The notes below the pieces were generated by a model that ran no database searches, had not been told where the DNA came from, and worked only from the letters and a program-made list of their open reading frames with translations. Positions 45,448 through 54,016 of a stretch of DNA of 64,000 nucleotides are shown in pieces (position 1 is the first letter of the stretch; each line of letters starts with the position of its first letter). The translations under genes were made by a program, and so were the position numbers. This stretch comes from Ruegeria sp. HKCCD7303 (GTDB lineage Bacteria; Pseudomonadota; Alphaproteobacteria; Rhodobacterales; Rhodobacteraceae), in contig NZ_WVRE01000010.1 in NCBI RefSeq assembly GCF_013111185.1, forward strand, positions 62,001-126,000, given 5' to 3'.

Positions 45448-45461
45448 GCTGCACGTGCAGC
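45448..45461. promoter_or_regulatory. 14-bp palindrome in the mcd promoter region
   Basis: GCTGCACGTGCAGC is perfectly symmetric. It sits 38 bp upstream of the mcd start, between mcd and the divergent TauE pseudogene. Position and symmetry suggest an operator for mcd. Confidence 0.5.
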
Positions 45462-45554
45462 GCAACAAAAATACTTATTACGCTGCGAAAAAGTTCAAAA
45501 ATTACCTGATCATTTTTGCAATGCAGAAGAAATTCCAGATGGTATCTAGGGGGA

Positions 45555-46319
45555 ATGACCTTGTTTTCCATTCTTTCCCCGCAGGACCTGATGCTTGCCA
45601 TGGCCATTGCTTTTGCTGCGGGGTGGATAAAGGGTATTGTTGGTTTCGCCATGCCCATGGTCATGGTGTCCGGGTTGAATTCTTTTCTTACCCCGGAGTT
45701 GACCTTGGCTGGGCTTATCCTGCTAACGCTTGTGACGAATGGACTTCAGGCATTGCGCGGAGGCGCGGTCGCCGCTTATTCCTCGGTCTTGAACTTTCGC
45801 GTGTTCCTGATCGTCGGTGGCCTCATGTTGGTTCTGAGCGCGCAACTAGTCACCATGGTGCCCAGTTCCGTTTCGTTGCTTTTGATTGGCGGTCTTGTTT
45901 CCGTTTTCTGCCTGGTTCAAGTTCTGGGGGTCCGTCTGGTACTGAACCAACCGTCGCCTAGAATTGAGGCTGCCATGAGAGGGTAAGCGGGTTTTGCGGG
46001 CGGTATGTCTGGTGTTTGGGGGCCGCCAACAGTGGCTTACCTGATGGCCTTGAATACACCCAAGTCGGAACAGATCCGCATTCAGGGTGTTATTTATGGA
46101 CTAGGTGCGCTGCTACTTGTAGCCGCTCATTTAGGATCCGGCATCTTGCGGACGGAAACAATTTCGTTTTCCGCGATACTGATCTTACCGGCTATGGCTG
46201 GAATGTGGGTCGGCTTCAAACTGCAGGACCGGATTGACCAGGCCAGCTTTCGCAAAGCGACTTTACTTGTATTGCTGGTGGCTGGGTTGAACCTGCTGCG
46301 GCGCGGTCTGTTGGGGTGA
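45555..46319 (+). pseudogene. TauE/SafE-type permease gene broken by one stop codon
   Basis: Read through as one frame, the gene encodes about 253 residues with eight hydrophobic helices and the TauE/SafE opening FAAGWIKGIVGFAMPMVMV. A TAA at 45984-45986 interrupts it between helices, in IEAAMRG*AGFAGGMSGVWG; the second half carries the family motif GMSGVWGPPTVAYL and continues in the same frame to 46319. There is no frameshift or deletion, so the lesion is a single nonsense codon and may be recent. Such proteins move sulfite, sulfoacetate or other organosulfonates across the inner membrane. Readthrough or a sequencing error are alternatives. Confidence 0.8.
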
Positions 46320-46323
46320 TGTC

Positions 46324-46890
46324 TCAACCCGTACGTCTATCGGCAAGGCGGAATGCGAAATAGAGCCCCAGCATTAAGAAGAACAAGCCCGAGATATCCC
46401 CGATCAAAAAGGCAATATATTCGACGGTTTCACTGCCAAAGGCCAGATTTGTCAGCCCTGAGACAAGAAAGGACGTGATTACACCCACTCCCATGATGCA
46501 AACCCAACATGGTTTGCGATCAGGGCGCGGGAACAAATCCCACCCCACAGCCTTTAACAGATAAAACACTGCTGGAACCGTGGTGACTGCAATGGCAATG
46601 GCCAGCAGGCGACTGGACAGGAAAACGTCCGTACCCCCCAAATAAGCAAAAACGATGAAGACGCCTGGCAACAAGGCAAAAATCGCGCGCCACCCTAGTA
46701 GCCAAGCAGAAAGAACCCGCACGCCATGTGGCAAAAACAGCAGGCTGGCCCGGCTTGGGTATTCGGGAAAATACATGTTCTGGAGCGGCATCAGAACGGC
46801 GAAGGTCAGGAATGACGCCACGACATAGGCCAATGAGGCCGCAAACGTATCAATCACCCAGGCGCGCACTGCGATCACCGCATCGCGCAT
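46324..46890 (-). CDS. Multi-pass membrane protein, MASE1-like pattern
   Basis: 188 residues, mostly hydrophobic, with five or six membrane helices. The segment ASLLFLPHGVRVLSAWLLGW and the following ALLPGVFIVFAYLGG resemble the MASE1 sensory membrane domain, but no output domain follows and the match is only a pattern. It lies 12 bp after a winged-helix gene on the same strand, so the two may form a small operon. Not recognised as a named family. Confidence 0.6.
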   Translation of the reverse strand: MRDAVIAVRAWVIDTFAASLAYVVASFLTFAVLMPLQNMYFPEYPSRASLLFLPHGVRVLSAWLLGWRAIFALLPGVFIVFAYLGGTDVFLSSRLLAIAIAVTTVPAVFYLLKAVGWDLFPRPDRKPCWVCIMGVGVITSFLVSGLTNLAFGSETVEYIAFLIGDISGLFFLMLGLYFAFRLADRRTG

Positions 46891-46902
46891 ATGTTGCAGG
46901 CG

Positions 46903-47193
46903 TCATCTGGGAGCATTAACGATATACCGCCCCCGGTTGGCGCTGCCGCTTTGTGAAAGATAGCCTTTTTCCACCAAGGATTTCAGGGCGCGGAAAAAAG
47001 TCGGGCGCGATACGCTTTGAACCAATGTATGCTCGATCAAACCAAACGTGCGCACTTCCTGATCGGACTTGGAAAGCTCTTCTGCGGCGTAATAGATGTC
47101 GCGCTCAACCGAAGATAGTTTTTCCAGACCCAGCGTCCGCTCCATGCTTTGCATCAGTTTGCGAAGTTCGGTGAGTTTCGAGATTTCTGTCAT
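46903..47193 (-). CDS. Winged-helix DNA-binding protein, MarR-like
   Basis: 96 residues from the ATG at 47193, which follows AGGTAAG. A longer start is possible (GTG at 47289, 128 residues). The C-terminal half has a winged-helix pattern: LSSVERDIYYAAEELSKSD, then RPTFFRALKSLVEKGYLSQ and a short wing ending GRYIVNAPR. It lies just upstream of the membrane protein and may regulate it. The operator is unknown. Confidence 0.65.
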   Translation of the reverse strand: MTEISKLTELRKLMQSMERTLGLEKLSSVERDIYYAAEELSKSDQEVRTFGLIEHTLVQSVSRPTFFRALKSLVEKGYLSQSGSANRGRYIVNAPR

Positions 47194-47282
47194 GTTCTTA
47201 CCTGCAATTTCCTGTGCCAACGATCGCCAGTCTGCGACCATTTGGGACACCCCGGTTTCAATACAAACCAGGTAGTCCCATA

Positions 47283-47310
47283 TTGACACTCATCCCCATT
47301 TACATAGACT
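47283..47310 (+). promoter_or_regulatory. Candidate sigma70 promoter for a small RNA
   Basis: TTGACA (47283-47288) and TAGACT (47305-47310) with 16 bp between them, on the plus strand. No protein-coding gene follows on that strand for over 2 kb, but a strong terminator does at 47387-47413. Confidence 0.45.
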
Positions 47311-47316
47311 AGGCAC

Positions 47317-47413
47317 CTGATTAGGTTGCTCAATTCTGCATTGTGAGTGTGCGCGTTTGAGCTGCCACAAAGTCCTTTCAGTCAATGCCCGGCGCTGACG
47401 TGCCGGGCTTTTT
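47317..47413 (+). ncRNA. Candidate small RNA of about 97 nt
   Basis: Inferred from a promoter-like pair (47283-47310) followed by an intrinsic terminator with no ORF between. The 5' part is unstructured by eye; the 3' end is the GCCCGGC/GCCGGGC hairpin with a T-run. The nearest plus-strand gene upstream, the TauE pseudogene, ends about 1 kb away, so the terminator is not its own. No homology to a known RNA is claimed. Confidence 0.4.
47387..47413 (+). terminator. Orphan Rho-independent terminator
   Basis: GCCCGGC (47387-47393), loop gctgacgt, GCCGGGC (47402-47408), then TTTTTC. Plus strand. No plus-strand gene lies directly before it. Confidence 0.8.
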
Positions 47414-47523
47414 CGTCCCTTCGAACCCTATGGGTACCGCAGATCGCAATTTGAAACAACGCACTTGTATGTGCTTTTTGTGACATACAATCAAAGGTTG
47501 ATATCAAAGAATGACGCCGCGCA

Positions 47524-47550
47524 AGAAAAAGGGGCCCGTAGGCCCCTTTA
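47524..47550 (-). terminator. Terminator of pckA
   Basis: AAGGGGCC-cgta-GGCCCCTT stem (47529-47548); on the minus strand it is followed by TTTCTT. It begins 7 bp after the pckA stop. Confidence 0.85.
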
Positions 47551-47554
47551 CTTG

Positions 47555-49153
47555 CTAGCCGATTGCAACGGCTTTGATGTCGTCATCGATGAACGGCAGG
47601 TACTGCTCGAAGTTCTCGGCAAACATCTGAACCAGTTTTTCCGCCTGTTTGTCGAACGCCGCCTGATCGTCCCATGTGCGGCGCGGGTCCAGCAGAACCT
47701 CGGCCACTCCCGGCACCGAGACAGGCACGTCAAAACCGAAATTGGCATCCTTGCGGAATTCAGCATCGCGCAGTGACCCATCCAGGGCCGCAGTCAACAG
47801 AGCGCGGGTCGCCTTGATGGGCATCCGGCTGCCTACGCCATAAGCGCCGCCGGTCCAGCCGGTGTTCACCAGCCAGCAGGTCGCGCCATGCTGGGCTATC
47901 TTGTCGCGCAGAAGGTTGCCGTATTCTTCCGGCCGACGCGGCATGAAAGGCGCGCCAAAGCAGGTCGAGAATGTGGGCTGGGGTTCGGTGACGCCGCGTT
48001 CCGTACCTGCAACTTTCGACGTGAAACCAGACAGGAAGTGATACATCGCCTGCGCCGGGGTCAGTCGCGCGATCGGAGGAAGCACGCCAAACGCATCGCA
48101 GGTCAGCATAATAATGTTCTTGGGATGGCCCCCCAAGGCGCTGTTGGAGGCGTTGGATATGTACTCCAGCGGGTAGGCACAGCGCATATTTGCGGTCAGC
48201 GAATCGTCGTCGAAATCCAGCTCTTTGGTTTCGGGGTCGAATACCATGTTCTCAATCACGGTGCCGAACTTGCTGGTGGTCGCGTAGATTTCTGGCTCGG
48301 CCTCGGCGTTCAGGTTGATTGTTTTGGCATAACAACCGCCTTCAAAGTTGAAGGTGCCGCGATCCGACCAGCCATGTTCGTCGTCGCCGATCAACACTCG
48401 GGCGGGGTCAGCGGACAGAGTTGTTTTGCCGGTCCCCGACAGGCCGAAGAACACGGCGGTGTCGACCGGGTTGCCAACAGCGTGGTTGGCCGAGCAGTGC
48501 ATCGGCATCACGCCTTTTTCCGGCAGCATGTAGTTCAGCAGTGTGAAGACGGACTTCTTGTTCTCACCTGCGTATTCAGTTCCGCCGATCAAAATCAGTT
48601 TACGATCAAAGTTCAGCGCGATCACAGTCTCGCTGCGGCAGCCGTGCTTGGCCGGGTCGGCCTGGAAACTCGGGCAGTTGATAATGGTAAAGTCGGCTGT
48701 GAAGTCATCCAGATCCTCGCGATCCGGTCGGCGCAGCAGGTGGCGGATGAACAGATTGTGCCATGCCAGCTCGGTGACCATGCGCACGTTGATCGCGTAT
48801 GCGGGGTCAGCGCCGCCAACGAGATCCTGAACGAAATAGTCGCGACCTTTCATATGGGCCAGCATGTCTTCGTACAGCGCGTCAAAGCCTTCGGGGCTCA
48901 TTTCGGCGTTGTTTTCCCACCAGATGGTGTCCGCGACACTATCTGTTTTAACGACGTGCTTGTCCTTCGGCGAGCGACCAGTGAACTTACCGGTGGTGAC
49001 CAGAAACGCACCACCGTTGCCAAGTGTACCTTCGCCGCGCTTCAGCGCTTCTTCGATCAACGCTGGTTCCATGAAGTTGTAATAGACATTGCCCAGACCC
49101 TCGATGCCCTGATCTTCGAGGCGGAATTGCGGGTTAACCCGTCCAGATGTCAT
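47555..49153 (-). CDS. pckA: Phosphoenolpyruvate carboxykinase (ATP)
   Basis: 532 residues from the ATG at 49153, which follows CAGGAGAAG. The nucleotide-binding motif [14 protein letters not shown] (P-loop) and the metal/substrate stretch [19 protein letters not shown] are intact, as is the [19 protein letters not shown] region. It converts oxaloacetate to PEP with ATP in gluconeogenesis. It is divergent from chvI, with a 334-bp spacer. In Rhizobiales pckA lies next to the chvI/chvG pair in the same way, and that conserved neighbourhood suggests a regulatory tie. Confidence 0.97.
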   Translation of the reverse strand: MTSGRVNPQFRLEDQGIEGLGNVYYNFMEPALIEEALKRGEGTLGNGGAFLVTTGKFTGRSPKDKHVVKTDSVADTIWWENNAEMSPEGFDALYEDMLAHMKGRDYFVQDLVGGADPAYAINVRMVTELAWHNLFIRHLLRRPDREDLDDFTADFTIINCPSFQADPAKHGCRSETVIALNFDRKLILIGGTEYAGENKKSVFTLLNYMLPEKGVMPMHCSANHAVGNPVDTAVFFGLSGTGKTTLSADPARVLIGDDEHGWSDRGTFNFEGGCYAKTINLNAEAEPEIYATTSKFGTVIENMVFDPETKELDFDDDSLTANMRCAYPLEYISNASNSALGGHPKNIIMLTCDAFGVLPPIARLTPAQAMYHFLSGFTSKVAGTERGVTEPQPTFSTCFGAPFMPRRPEEYGNLLRDKIAQHGATCWLVNTGWTGGAYGVGSRMPIKATRALLTAALDGSLRDAEFRKDANFGFDVPVSVPGVAEVLLDPRRTWDDQAAFDKQAEKLVQMFAENFEQYLPFIDDDIKAVAIG

Positions 49154-49487
49154 GTTTGTCTTCTCCTGTGGCGGCGCGAAGGCTTTGGCCGTGTGCGCCA
49201 TTGGGGCAGTGAGCCGGTAAAAACCGGCGGCTGGGCGCCTCTTATCACGGTCGTTTGGGACATGAACAGGCGGGTTGACGCAGTTAGCGCAACCAAGTCC
49301 GAGTTTAGCGCCACCACCAATTCAATGTTCGAAAAGCGGGCAGATTTTTGCGGGCATCAAGGCAAATTTGCCGCAGACCTGCCGCAACAAAGGCACGATT
49401 CGCGGTTACGGATTGATTCGGCGTCTTAAAACCGCCAACAATGCCTTACAAATAAGCGAATTATTGCGCGAGTGAGCAGGAATAGGG
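49154..49487. other. Divergent regulatory region between pckA and chvI
   Basis: No gene is visible here. The stretch holds a 6-bp hairpin GCCGGT-aaaa-ACCGGC (49213-49228) in the pckA leader, a perfect 12-bp palindrome GGCAAATTTGCC (49361-49372), and two direct copies of TGCCGCA at 49369-49375 and 49380-49386, 11 bp apart. Both divergent promoters must lie in it. Confidence 0.55.
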
Positions 49488-49496
49488 GTGAGCCCG

Positions 49497-50201
49497 ATGT
49501 CAAAGATTGCACTGGTGGATGACGATAGAAACATTCTAACGTCCGTATCCATGACACTTGAAGCCGAAGGTTTCGAGGTTGAAACTTATAATGATGGCCA
49601 GGCCGCGTTGGATGCGTTCAACAAAAAGCTGCCGGATATGGCTGTGCTCGATATAAAAATGCCGCGTATGGACGGCATGGATCTGCTGCAGCGGCTGCGC
49701 CAGAAAACGCAGATGCCGGTGATCTTCCTGACCTCGAAAGATGACGAGATTGACGAGGTTCTTGGCCTGCGCATGGGCGCAGATGACTACGTGAAAAAGC
49801 CTTTTTCGCAACGTTTGCTGGTTGAGCGCATCCGTGCTTTGTTGCGCCGACAAGAGGCGACAAGCGGAGATGCGGTTGCCGCCAACAGCGCTGACACGAA
49901 GGTTATGGAGCGCGGCGACTTGCGGATGGATCCGTTGCGCCATGCTGTAAGCTGGAAGGGGAATGATGTATCCCTGACCGTGACCGAGTTCTTGTTGTTG
50001 CAAGCGCTTGCCCAGCGTCCGGGATTTGTCAAAAGCCGCGATCAGTTAATGGATGTGGCTTATGATGATCAGGTTTATGTGGACGATCGGACAATCGACA
50101 GCCACATTAAACGCCTACGTAAGAAAATGCGCGCAGCCGACCCAGAGTTCTCGGCGATCGAAACCCTGTATGGTATCGGTTACCGTTACAACGAAGAATA
50201 G
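49497..50201 (+). CDS. chvI: Response regulator ChvI
   Basis: 234 residues, OmpR/PhoB type. The receiver domain has [12 protein letters not shown] with the acidic pocket and phospho-acceptor aspartate in [13 protein letters not shown] (about residue 52). The C-terminal winged helix includes [19 protein letters not shown] and [12 protein letters not shown]. ChvI controls envelope, acid response and exopolysaccharide genes in alphaproteobacteria. The ATG at 49497 matches the family start; a GTG 9 bp upstream is possible. Followed by chvG. Confidence 0.95.
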   Translation: MSKIALVDDDRNILTSVSMTLEAEGFEVETYNDGQAALDAFNKKLPDMAVLDIKMPRMDGMDLLQRLRQKTQMPVIFLTSKDDEIDEVLGLRMGADDYVKKPFSQRLLVERIRALLRRQEATSGDAVAANSADTKVMERGDLRMDPLRHAVSWKGNDVSLTVTEFLLLQALAQRPGFVKSRDQLMDVAYDDQVYVDDRTIDSHIKRLRKKMRAADPEFSAIETLYGIGYRYNEE

Positions 50202-50232
50202 GCGCGACGCCTGCAAGAGGTAATGGGCACTC

Positions 50233-51951
50233 GTGCGCGACACCGAAGAAGCCAGAGAACTGCGCGACGGTGATGTCGTTCTTGGGGATGACTGGGTCAT
50301 CCCACAGGATTTCGAATCCGCCGAGCTGAGAGAGAAGCGGTCCCGGAGAAACCTGTTTTCTCTGCGCGGTTCACCCTTGGCGCGCAAAATTATCACTTTC
50401 AACCTGATCGCCTTGGTGATTTTGGTCACAGGGCTGCTGTATCTGGACGATTCGCGCAAAGAAAAGGTGCAGCAAACCGCCCGCAATCTGCTGGGTGATG
50501 CGCAGCTGGTCAGCAACGTTTTTGAAACCCAGCTGCGGCAGGGGGCGCAGATCTCTGCGCAAAATGCCGGAAACCTGGACGTCAAGGACACGCTTTCAGG
50601 GCTGACGCTGCCCGAAGGCGGCGAGGTTTTTGTGTACGACGCCAGCGGCACCTTGATCGGGTGGACACGCGGCGTGCCACAAGCGTCCGATATGCCCGTG
50701 CTTCTGCGTACAAACACCGAAGTACAGACTGGCGGCACCGTCATCAGCGACACATTGAATGCGGTTTGGATTGGGCTGTCGAACATATTCAACTGGTCGA
50801 CCGAAACTGAATCTCCGACCTTGGCGCAGCGAGTCCAAACAATTATTCCGCAGGCTCTTACCGGGCAAACACAGGTTCAGGCGGTGCAGGATAGCGCGGG
50901 TGACACAGTGATTGTTGCCGCTGCTCCGATCCTGTACGAAGGCAACCCAGCGGGCGCGGTTGCCATCACAGGTCCGGCAGGGGAAATTGACGCGCTTGTC
51001 CGCCGCGAACAAGAGCGCATCCTTCAGATGTTTGTGGTGGCCCTGCTTGTCTCTGTAGGGCTAAGTTTGGTTCTGGCCTCAACCATCGCCAACCCATTGG
51101 CGGATTTGGCGGCAGCGGCTGAAATGGGCAAGGATCGTGGCACAGGGGTTAATCCCGGTCGTATCCGTATCCCGGACCTTAGCGCTCGGCCGGACGAAAT
51201 CGGACGGCTCAGCCGCGCCCTGCGTGGCATGGTGACCGCACTTTATAATCGGATCGACGCAAACGAGCAGTTCGCGGCCGATGTTGCCCACGAAATCAAG
51301 AACCCTCTGGCCAGTCTGCAATCCGCTGTCGGCACATTGCGTATGGTTAAAAGAGAGGATCAGCGCGACAAGCTGCTGGATGTGATCGAACACGATGTCC
51401 GTCGTCTGGATCGCCTGGTCAGCGATATCTCGAACGCATCGCGTCTGGACGCGGAATTGGTAAAAGAAGCAGAGCAGCCATTTGATCTGCTCAAACTGCT
51501 GGGCAACCTTGGCCAATACTTGGGTGAGGACGCCCGGTCCAAAGGTATCGACTATATAACTGACCTGCCGTCCGAACCCATTGTCATCAACGGGCTCGAA
51601 GCAAGGTTGGCGCAGGTATTTGTAAACCTCATCACAAACGCGATTTCATTCTGCGAAGAAAACGATGCTATTCGTGTTTGGGTCCGTCAGCGCGACAACC
51701 GAGTGCTGGTTGTGGTCGAGGACACGGGCCCAGGCATCCCCGAACAAGCGCTAACGAAAGTGTTCAAGCGATTCTATTCGCAGCGTCCTGCAGAGCACTT
51801 TGGCAATAACTCAGGTCTTGGGCTGGCGATCTCAAAGCAGATTATAGAAGCCCATGGCGGCGTGATCTGGGCCGAAAACATACGCCCGACCGAGGCAGAC
51901 ATCACCTCTGATCCGCTGGGCGCACGATTTGTCGTGGGGCTGCCTGTTTGA
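50233..51951 (+). CDS. chvG: Sensor histidine kinase ChvG
   Basis: 572 residues from a GTG. A cytoplasmic start of about 50 residues, membrane helix 1 (ITFNLIALVILVTGLLYL), a periplasmic domain of about 200 residues, membrane helix 2 (MFVVALLVSVGLSLVLAST), HAMP, then HisKA with the phospho-acceptor His in VAHEIKNPLASLQSAV and HATPase_c with VFVNLITNAISFCEEN and VEDTGPGIPEQAL. It senses envelope or acid stress and phosphorylates ChvI. Upstream of the HprK-RapZ-PTS genes in one apparent transcript. Confidence 0.96.
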   Translation: MRDTEEARELRDGDVVLGDDWVIPQDFESAELREKRSRRNLFSLRGSPLARKIITFNLIALVILVTGLLYLDDSRKEKVQQTARNLLGDAQLVSNVFETQLRQGAQISAQNAGNLDVKDTLSGLTLPEGGEVFVYDASGTLIGWTRGVPQASDMPVLLRTNTEVQTGGTVISDTLNAVWIGLSNIFNWSTETESPTLAQRVQTIIPQALTGQTQVQAVQDSAGDTVIVAAAPILYEGNPAGAVAITGPAGEIDALVRREQERILQMFVVALLVSVGLSLVLASTIANPLADLAAAAEMGKDRGTGVNPGRIRIPDLSARPDEIGRLSRALRGMVTALYNRIDANEQFAADVAHEIKNPLASLQSAVGTLRMVKREDQRDKLLDVIEHDVRRLDRLVSDISNASRLDAELVKEAEQPFDLLKLLGNLGQYLGEDARSKGIDYITDLPSEPIVINGLEARLAQVFVNLITNAISFCEENDAIRVWVRQRDNRVLVVVEDTGPGIPEQALTKVFKRFYSQRPAEHFGNNSGLGLAISKQIIEAHGGVIWAENIRPTEADITSDPLGARFVVGLPV

Positions 51952-51954
51952 GAA

Positions 51955-52425
51955 ATGCAAATCTTCTTACTGTCAGAGGCCAACAACCGTGACAGGGCGT
52001 GCGTTCATGCGTCTTGTGTATCGGTAGAACAGCGTGGCGTGTTGATCATCGGGGCTTCTGGTGCTGGGAAATCTGAGTTGGCGTTGCAGCTGATGGCCTA
52101 TGGGGCTGACCTGGTTGCAGATGACCGTGTGATTCTACAGATGCACGATGAACAGATCGTTGCGTCCGCTGTTCCGCATATCCGTAACTTGATCGAAGCG
52201 CGTTACATCGGCCTGCTCAGGGCCGAAGCAACGGGGCCAGTTCCGATCGATTACGTCGTCGATCTGGACCAGAGCGAACCACAACGCCTACCCGAACAAT
52301 TCACTGTTCAGGTCCTGAGGCAAACTGTTCCCTTGCTTCGCGGTGCCGGCGTCCCCAATTTGGCTGCAGCGTTGATGCAGCTGCTAAAAAATGGGCGTGT
52401 AAATCCGGAATGGCCGAACACATGA
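51955..52425 (+). CDS. hprK: HPr kinase/phosphatase, short alphaproteobacterial form
   Basis: 156 residues, lacking the N-terminal domain found in Firmicutes enzymes. The P-loop is IIGASGAGKSELALQLM, followed by ADLVADDRVIL. The usual GxGL/I signature reads IEARYIGLLRAEATGPVP, where the first Gly is Tyr, a departure from the common RGLGI/L form. It phosphorylates or dephosphorylates HPr at Ser46, and ptsH is four genes downstream with Ser46 present. The gene overlaps rapZ by 16 bp. Confidence 0.93.
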   Translation: MQIFLLSEANNRDRACVHASCVSVEQRGVLIIGASGAGKSELALQLMAYGADLVADDRVILQMHDEQIVASAVPHIRNLIEARYIGLLRAEATGPVPIDYVVDLDQSEPQRLPEQFTVQVLRQTVPLLRGAGVPNLAAALMQLLKNGRVNPEWPNT

Positions 52426-53303
52426 TTTCACAACGGCGGATCGTATTGGTCACAGGCCCTTCGGGGGCTGGTCGGTCTACCGCAATTCATGTTCTCGAAG
52501 ACCTTGGTTTTGAAGCCATCGACAATCTGCCCATGGGGCTGCTGATGCGCCTGCTCGATAGCGCGGACAGCGACCGCCCGATGGCGTTGGGTGTTGATGC
52601 TCGCAATCGGGACTTTTCGACAATCAGGTTTATCGAGCTTGCAGAAAAGCTGGGCCGAATGGCGCAGGTCGATCTAACGGTATTGTACCTGGATTGCAGC
52701 GATGACGTTCTGTTGCGTCGGTTTTCGGAAACCCGCCGCCGTCACCCCGTTGCCAGAAATGCCAGCCCCGAAACGGGCATCCAGCGTGAAAAAGAACTGT
52801 TGGCCCCGATCCGCGAGATTGCGGATACCCTGATCGACACCAGTCTTCTCAACGTCCATCAGCTGCGCGAAGAGGTCGAGACCTGGTTTGCGCCTAAAGG
52901 CGGGCGGCACCTTGCGGTATCGATCGAGTCTTTCTCGTATAAACGCGGGCTACCGCGCGGGTTGGACATGGTGTTCGACTGCCGGTTTCTTGCCAACCCG
53001 TATTGGCGTCCCGAATTGCGGGCGGCCGATGGTCGACATCCTGATGTCGCGCACTACGTGCAATCGGACACGACCTATTTGCCGTTTTTTGAACGAGTCA
53101 TGGACCTGCTTACTTTGCTGCTGCCCGCATTTCGGGCAGAAGGCAAAGCGCACCTGTCCGTGGCCTTTGGGTGTACCGGGGGGCAACACCGATCCGTTGC
53201 AATGGCCGAAGCAGTCGCAAAGGCCCTTGCCGAAGGCGGTCAGCAAGTGGCAATTAGGCATCGCGAGATGGAACGCCGGACGTTGAATGTGAGGTCGGAT
53301 TGA
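52410..53303 (+). CDS. rapZ: RNase adapter protein RapZ
   Basis: 297 residues. Walker A is VTGPSGAGRSTAIHVLED, the middle has FEAIDNLPMGLL, VDARNRDF and DCSDDVLLRRFSETRRRHP, and the C-terminal domain has SFSYKRGLPRGLDMVFDCRFLANPYW and VAFGCTGGQHRSVAMAE. In E. coli it directs RNase E to the sRNA GlmZ to control glucosamine-6-phosphate synthesis; in alphaproteobacteria the link to hprK/PTS genes is conserved but the RNA target is unknown. Overlaps hprK and the EIIA gene. Confidence 0.95.
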   Translation: MAEHMISQRRIVLVTGPSGAGRSTAIHVLEDLGFEAIDNLPMGLLMRLLDSADSDRPMALGVDARNRDFSTIRFIELAEKLGRMAQVDLTVLYLDCSDDVLLRRFSETRRRHPVARNASPETGIQREKELLAPIREIADTLIDTSLLNVHQLREEVETWFAPKGGRHLAVSIESFSYKRGLPRGLDMVFDCRFLANPYWRPELRAADGRHPDVAHYVQSDTTYLPFFERVMDLLTLLLPAFRAEGKAHLSVAFGCTGGQHRSVAMAEAVAKALAEGGQQVAIRHREMERRTLNVRSD

Positions 53304-53692
53304 TCGGGATTGTGATCGTTGCGCATGGGGGGTTGGCTCAGGAATATCTGGCCGCCACACAGCATGTGGTCGGGCCGCAACCCGGCCTGGTGGCTATTGC
53401 GATCGAAGCTGAACACGACCGCGACAAGAAACAAGCCGAGATCTGCCAGGCGGCCGACAGCGTAGACATGGGCGATGGCGTCGTGGTCGTCACAGATTTG
53501 TTTGGCGGAAGCCCATCGAATCTCAGCTTAAGAGCCTGCGCACCTCAGGATCGGCGGATTCTTTATGGTGCCAATCTGCCTATGTTGATCAAATTGGCCA
53601 AAAGCCGCCACCTGCCCATCGGCGATGCTGTGCGTCAGGCGATGGAGGCTGGACGGAAATACATAAATGCACAAAATGTGACATTAGAATAA
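53300..53692 (+). CDS. PTS EIIA component (mannose family type)
   Basis: 130 residues. The phospho-histidine is His9 in MIGIVIVAHGGLAQEYL, and DLFGGSPSNLSLRAC is the EIIA-Man hinge. With no EIIB or EIIC genes in the window it is likely a regulatory acceptor of phosphate from HPr and not a transport component. It overlaps rapZ by 4 bp and precedes ptsH by 16 bp. Confidence 0.93.
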   Translation: MIGIVIVAHGGLAQEYLAATQHVVGPQPGLVAIAIEAEHDRDKKQAEICQAADSVDMGDGVVVVTDLFGGSPSNLSLRACAPQDRRILYGANLPMLIKLAKSRHLPIGDAVRQAMEAGRKYINAQNVTLE

Positions 53693-53708
53693 AACCGGAT
53701 TGACGACT

Positions 53709-53978
53709 ATGACCAACCGAAGCCTTAAAATTATCAATGAAAAGGGCCTTCACGCCCGCGCCTCGGCAAAGCTGGTCGAGGTCGTGGAAGGGTTCGATGC
53801 CCGTGCCGAGGTGTCAAAAGACGGACTTTCTGCTTCAGGTGACAGTATTATGGGTCTTTTGATGTTGGCAGCCTCGCGCGGAACAACTATTGACGTCGAG
53901 ACGTCCGGGCCGGATGCTGAGGCATTGGCGGAAGCTCTGGAAGCGCTTGTGAACGACAAGTTCGGAGAGGGGTTTTAA
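53709..53978 (+). CDS. ptsH: Phosphocarrier protein HPr
   Basis: 89 residues from the ATG at 53709. The enzyme I target is His15 in INEKGLHARASAKLV and the HprK target Ser46 is present in SGDSIMGLLML, so both phosphorylation routes are possible. The TTG 9 bp upstream would move these numbers. It carries phosphate from enzyme I (not in this window) to the EIIA protein. Between EIIA and plsC. Confidence 0.95.
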   Translation: MTNRSLKIINEKGLHARASAKLVEVVEGFDARAEVSKDGLSASGDSIMGLLMLAASRGTTIDVETSGPDAEALAEALEALVNDKFGEGF

Positions 53979-54016
53979 TCCGCCCCGCCGCGACATGAAA
54001 ACGGGAAGACCAGGAA

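Noticed and set aside
47418-47440. TTCGAACC-like sequence resembling a tRNA T-loop
   Set aside because: No acceptor stem or anticodon arm could be matched around it; no tRNA supported anywhere in the window.
47888-49429. 513-residue plus-strand frame across pckA
   Set aside because: Antisense shadow of pckA, whose P-loop and metal motifs are intact.
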